Positions 60,650-64,000 of a stretch of DNA of 64,000 bases are shown here, piece by piece. Origin of the DNA: Silurus meridionalis (taxonomy: Eukaryota; Chordata; Actinopteri; Siluriformes; Siluridae); NCBI RefSeq assembly GCF_014805685.1, contig NC_060886.1, positions 27,885,652 through 27,949,651 on the forward strand, written 5' to 3'. Within the stretch, counting starts at the first letter, position 1; the number at the start of each line of letters is the position of its first letter. The notes below the pieces were generated by a model. That model ran no database searches. It worked only from the letters and a program-made list of their open reading frames with translations, and had not been told where the DNA came from. Both the position numbers and the translations under genes were made by a program.

Positions 60650-62010
60650 TAAATGCTAAAACTAAACAATTCCCAGACTGACGCCCTCCTCTCATTTATG
60701 CATCGCTTTCTTCCTTCACTTAATAGACTTGCTGTTAAAATAAATTCGCCTCTGAAACCACCACGAGTCCCTGACTGTCGAAAGGATAAAACCGGTATAA
60801 ATCAACCTCACTTTATATATGACTTTCAAAGCGTTTTTAACTGTTCCTGTCGCCGCTGCGAAAATAATTAAGCCTTTAATAGAGCGCTATGGTGCGATTT
60901 CACGAGAATTTCGCTCTCCTTCTCTGCTGTGGTGTGGTGTGGTCGCGGACAAAAAAAATAAAAAAATGTAAAATAAATGTCGCGCCTTTTATATATACGA
61001 TGATACAAAGAACAGCGTTTGGGAGTGCCACGTCGGCGTTCGCTACGAATCCTAAGTGCGCGTGGCGATCCCCCGCTTCTTTAGTAAAAAAAAAAACAAC
61101 ACAAAAACAAGCAGATGATAGAACCTGTCGAAACAGCATTACCTGTACAGGACGTGTCTCTTCTTGACCAACACCCCAGAGTGCTCTCTGTTCGGATAAC
61201 GCCAACATGGAAGCTTGGAAGGTGCCAGAATTCTGGCTCACGGGACAGTTTAATCAAATAATACGACAGCTAATAGCTAACGATACTTACAAATATATAA
61301 GGCATGTAATTCCTTGAAGCAGCATAGTTATGAGTTCTCGAATGTATTTAAACAGAATGTTGATTAAAGGCGGCTCTTTTTTTTTTCCTCGTGTTACCTT
61401 CTGGCTCTCCCTTTTAGTTATGACGGAGTCCCTGCTCGCTCTTGCCCTTATCCGTTACGTAACATTAAGCATACCTGATAATCCCCGTTTCTTTTCCTCC
61501 CCCTCGTCTCCACTCTCTATCGAGCTCCACGCTCCTGAAGTGATCCTATGATAGTCTTCATCTTGAAGCCTCGAGATCCATGAGGTTACTGTGGAGGGTT
61601 AAACTCCCAGAACCGTGAAAGCACCATGGGCCATAATTCATATAAAGTGTCCATCAGAGAACAGGTCATAACCTCAAAAATGATTAAAGGAGATATATCC
61701 GGATGTTGAGTGGGTTCGCTTACGAGTCGCACTGACGTGTCGCAGAAAGAGAAAGTTCTCAATTTCTCAATGTATCGGCTTGTAGTTAGTACACGACTAA
61801 AGCCGAGTCCGCCTTCGAAGCCTGCTTCAAACCAATTACCTCAGGATTCTGAGCCGTATAGAGCAGAGTGGGCGCTGAAGTTCGTGACGTGCCGATGGTT
61901 GAACGTAAGGAATTCTCAAGAGTGCTTAATCAGTTAGGCCTCCGATCTTGAAGTGGGCAGGTGTTCACACTCACAAATGTCCAAACACCTGCCTCAACCA
62001 TCCAGCCAAA
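60650..62010. other. Upstream sequence, nothing recognised
   Basis: Short frames only (60889-61167, 61330-61551), no family resemblance and no splice pattern I could confirm. Confidence 0.45.
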
Positions 62011-62018
62011 ACCCCCAC

Positions 62019-62019
<1 letters not shown>

Positions 62020-62057
<38 letters not shown>
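62020..62057. repeat. (CA)n microsatellite
   Basis: About 18 CA units. Confidence 0.95.
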
Positions 62058-62058
<1 letters not shown>

Positions 62059-62469
62059 CGCCAGCCCTGCATGCTTCCAGCTGAGGTGTGTGCGCCAGCG
62101 TGTGCCAGGGCACTGCAGGAGGTCCTCTTCCAACAGCTGACCCCCTGAAACCAGCTACCAAATGCTGTTTCCCCAAATTAAACCTTTCAAGACACGGCGC
62201 TGTAGTCCAAGCTCTGCTTCACCAAAAAAAAAACGTCAGGGAAGAAAGGACAACGCTTAAATGGCTAATAATCCATTAATAATTGAACCGACAACTCAAC
62301 GGGAACGATGGAAATCCTGGTAGATACACCAAAACGGGAATAAAATAAAACCCTGTTTATTTCCACCAGACTACAGGACCTAATGAACCATTAATAATCT
62401 GTTACATGGACAGACTTCGATGTCATTAAAATGCTAAAGAGAATTACTTTCCCAAAATACTACCACAAA

Positions 62470-62610
62470 GCTGGAGGCTCTCGAAAGCCCTTGTTAATCT
62501 GAATGAGCACATCTATCTAAAATCTAGTGGAACATCCTCCCAGAAGAGTGGAGGTTCTCATACGAAATGTTGAATGGGATGATCAAAAAAGGCACATTGG
62601 AATCTTATGG
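62470..62610 (+). mobile_element. Tc1-like family right-end fragment
   Basis: 'aaaatctagtggaacatcctcccagaagagtggaggttctcatacgaaatgttgaatgggatgatcaaaaa' is the right part of the family. Confidence 0.6.
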
Positions 62611-62984
62611 TCCAGCACCAGACCAATTTAATCAACAATAAATAATTAAAGAAATCAACCAATCAATAAATGCCCCTTATGGTTCCAGAAGCCACCATCC
62701 CCAAATTCCTCGGTTAGGAGTATGAGATCGGTGGTCTTACAAGGGGTACAACGCAATCAAAGACAGCTGAAGGCATTGCATCGTCATAAAATTTGGATTA
62801 AAGTCTGTGACTGCTGCTATGACACTTATCTAAAAGACCATGACACTTTTTTTGATTCCGTAGTTCCCCGTTCCTATATTCAATTTCACCTCTAGAACAC
62901 TGTGAATCAAAGCATCGGGGCAAAAACACATCCAATCACATGATCCCATACATGATGAGTGTAACAACTTGTTTAGACACGCTA

Positions 62985-63420
62985 CACTCACACATGGTTC
63001 ACACGCACTCCTCTACTTCTGAACCACGCTGCTGGATCACACCCCAAATAACACACAAGTCTGCTACTGGATCAGACGCATCACTATGCTCCTGCTTCAA
63101 TACACACTGCCATGTCACGATATAAAACATGCACACTTGGGAAATACTTTTGGATACACTAAACACAATCTGTCTGGATTGCACAAAACAATGCTGACAC
63201 ATCACACACTACACTATTCTCCAACTGGATCACATGCTGCCATACACTAGATCCCTCCTGCTAGACAACACAATAACGGTCTGTTGCATATATATAGTCC
63301 TATTAGACACGTTACAGTCTGGATCACACACACTAATACACTACCCTCCTTCTGGATCACTCACACACTAATACACTTCCTCCTTCTCGATCACACACAA
63401 TACACTACCCTTCTTTTGGA

Positions 63421-63472
<52 letters not shown>

Positions 63473-63774
63473 ACACACACACACAACCCTACTTCTGGAT
63501 CACACACACGTTAATACACTACCCTCCTTCTGGATCACACACACACTAATACACTACCCTCCTTCTGGATCACACACACACACTAATACACTACCCTCCT
63601 TCTGGATCACACACACATTAATACACTACCCTCCTTCTGGATCACTCACACTAATACACTACCTCCTTCTGGATCACACACACACAATACACTACCCTCC
63701 TTCTGGATCACTCACACTAATACACTACCCTCCTTCTGGATCACACACACACAAATACACTACCCTCCTTCTAG

Positions 63775-63819
<45 letters not shown>

Positions 63820-64000
63820 CTCTCCTTCTGGATCACACACACACTAATACACTTCCTCCTTCTCAATCACACACAATAATACACTACCCTCCTTCTAGAT
63901 CACACACACACTACACACACACACAATACACTACCCTCCTTCTGGATCACTCACACTAATACACTTCCTCCTTCTAGATCACACACACACACACACACAC
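62985..64000. repeat. Minisatellite 'ctaatacactaccctccttctggatcacacacaca', runs off the right edge
   Basis: A 33-42-bp unit recurs from about 63310 to the window end, with variants of 'acactaccctccttctggatcac' separated by CA runs of varying length. Long CA runs sit at 63424-63485 and 63776-63818. From 62985 to 63310 the same motif is degenerate (ctgctggatcacacc, ctactggatcagac). The array probably continues past 64000. Confidence 0.92.

Noticed and set aside
63284..64000. CRISPR-like array impression from evenly spaced repeats
   Set aside because: The units are directly adjacent with CA runs instead of unique spacers, and the genome is eukaryotic; it is a minisatellite.
46969..64000. Search for a CpG-rich ptpn4 promoter and non-coding first exon
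   Set aside because: No block comparable to 11330-11860 was found. Weakly CpG-enriched patches (56450-56700, 61000-61100) lack a donor and promoter motif set, so I did not call one.

Overview
This is vertebrate nuclear DNA, almost certainly from a teleost fish and probably an ostariophysan. Catfish is my best guess from the repeat families, but that is inference. The evidence is split genes with GT-AG introns, a very high load of Tc1/mariner relics, tRNA-derived SINE pieces, long CA/GA microsatellites, and a repeat beginning 'agtcaagtttatttctatagcg' that I know from ostariophysan genomes.

Two protein genes are present, both on the minus strand and head to tail. (1) ptpn4, the FERM-PDZ protein tyrosine phosphatase: I could assemble all 26 coding exons, from the ATG at 46951 down to the stop at 18052. 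The joined frame gives 930 codons plus stop, every junction is GT-AG and every phase closes, so the gene looks intact. Its 5' untranslated leader begins in an exon I could not find. (2) epb41l5, a FERM-domain polarity protein: only its first two coding exons (9518-9339 and 624-520) are in the window; the rest lies beyond position 1. A CpG-rich block at about 11330-11860 is its likely promoter and non-coding first exon. PTPN4 followed by EPB41L5 on the same strand is also the human 2q14.2 order.

Layout: 1-9540, epb41l5 exons and repeat-filled introns, with two Tc1 relics and two strong hairpins. 9775-11020, a CCAAT-rich tandem array. 11330-11860, epb41l5 promoter. 12100-18050, intergenic, with a CACCCCATCC minisatellite, a 326-bp direct duplication, three CTCF-like motifs and the ptpn4 3' UTR. 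18052-46968, ptpn4, including a 1.5-kb purine tract in its roughly 10-kb first coding intron. 46969-64000, ptpn4 upstream sequence or first intron, made largely of transposon relics: a near-full-length Tc1, a Tc1 split by a SINE, a pogo-like element, a tRNA-Glu-like unit, and a minisatellite running off the right edge.

No new defence, mobile or biosynthetic system is visible. The observations most worth checking are the microsatellites forming the polypyrimidine tracts of three ptpn4 coding exons, the CCAAT array beside the epb41l5 promoter, the paired intronic hairpins, and the CTCF-like cluster between the two genes.
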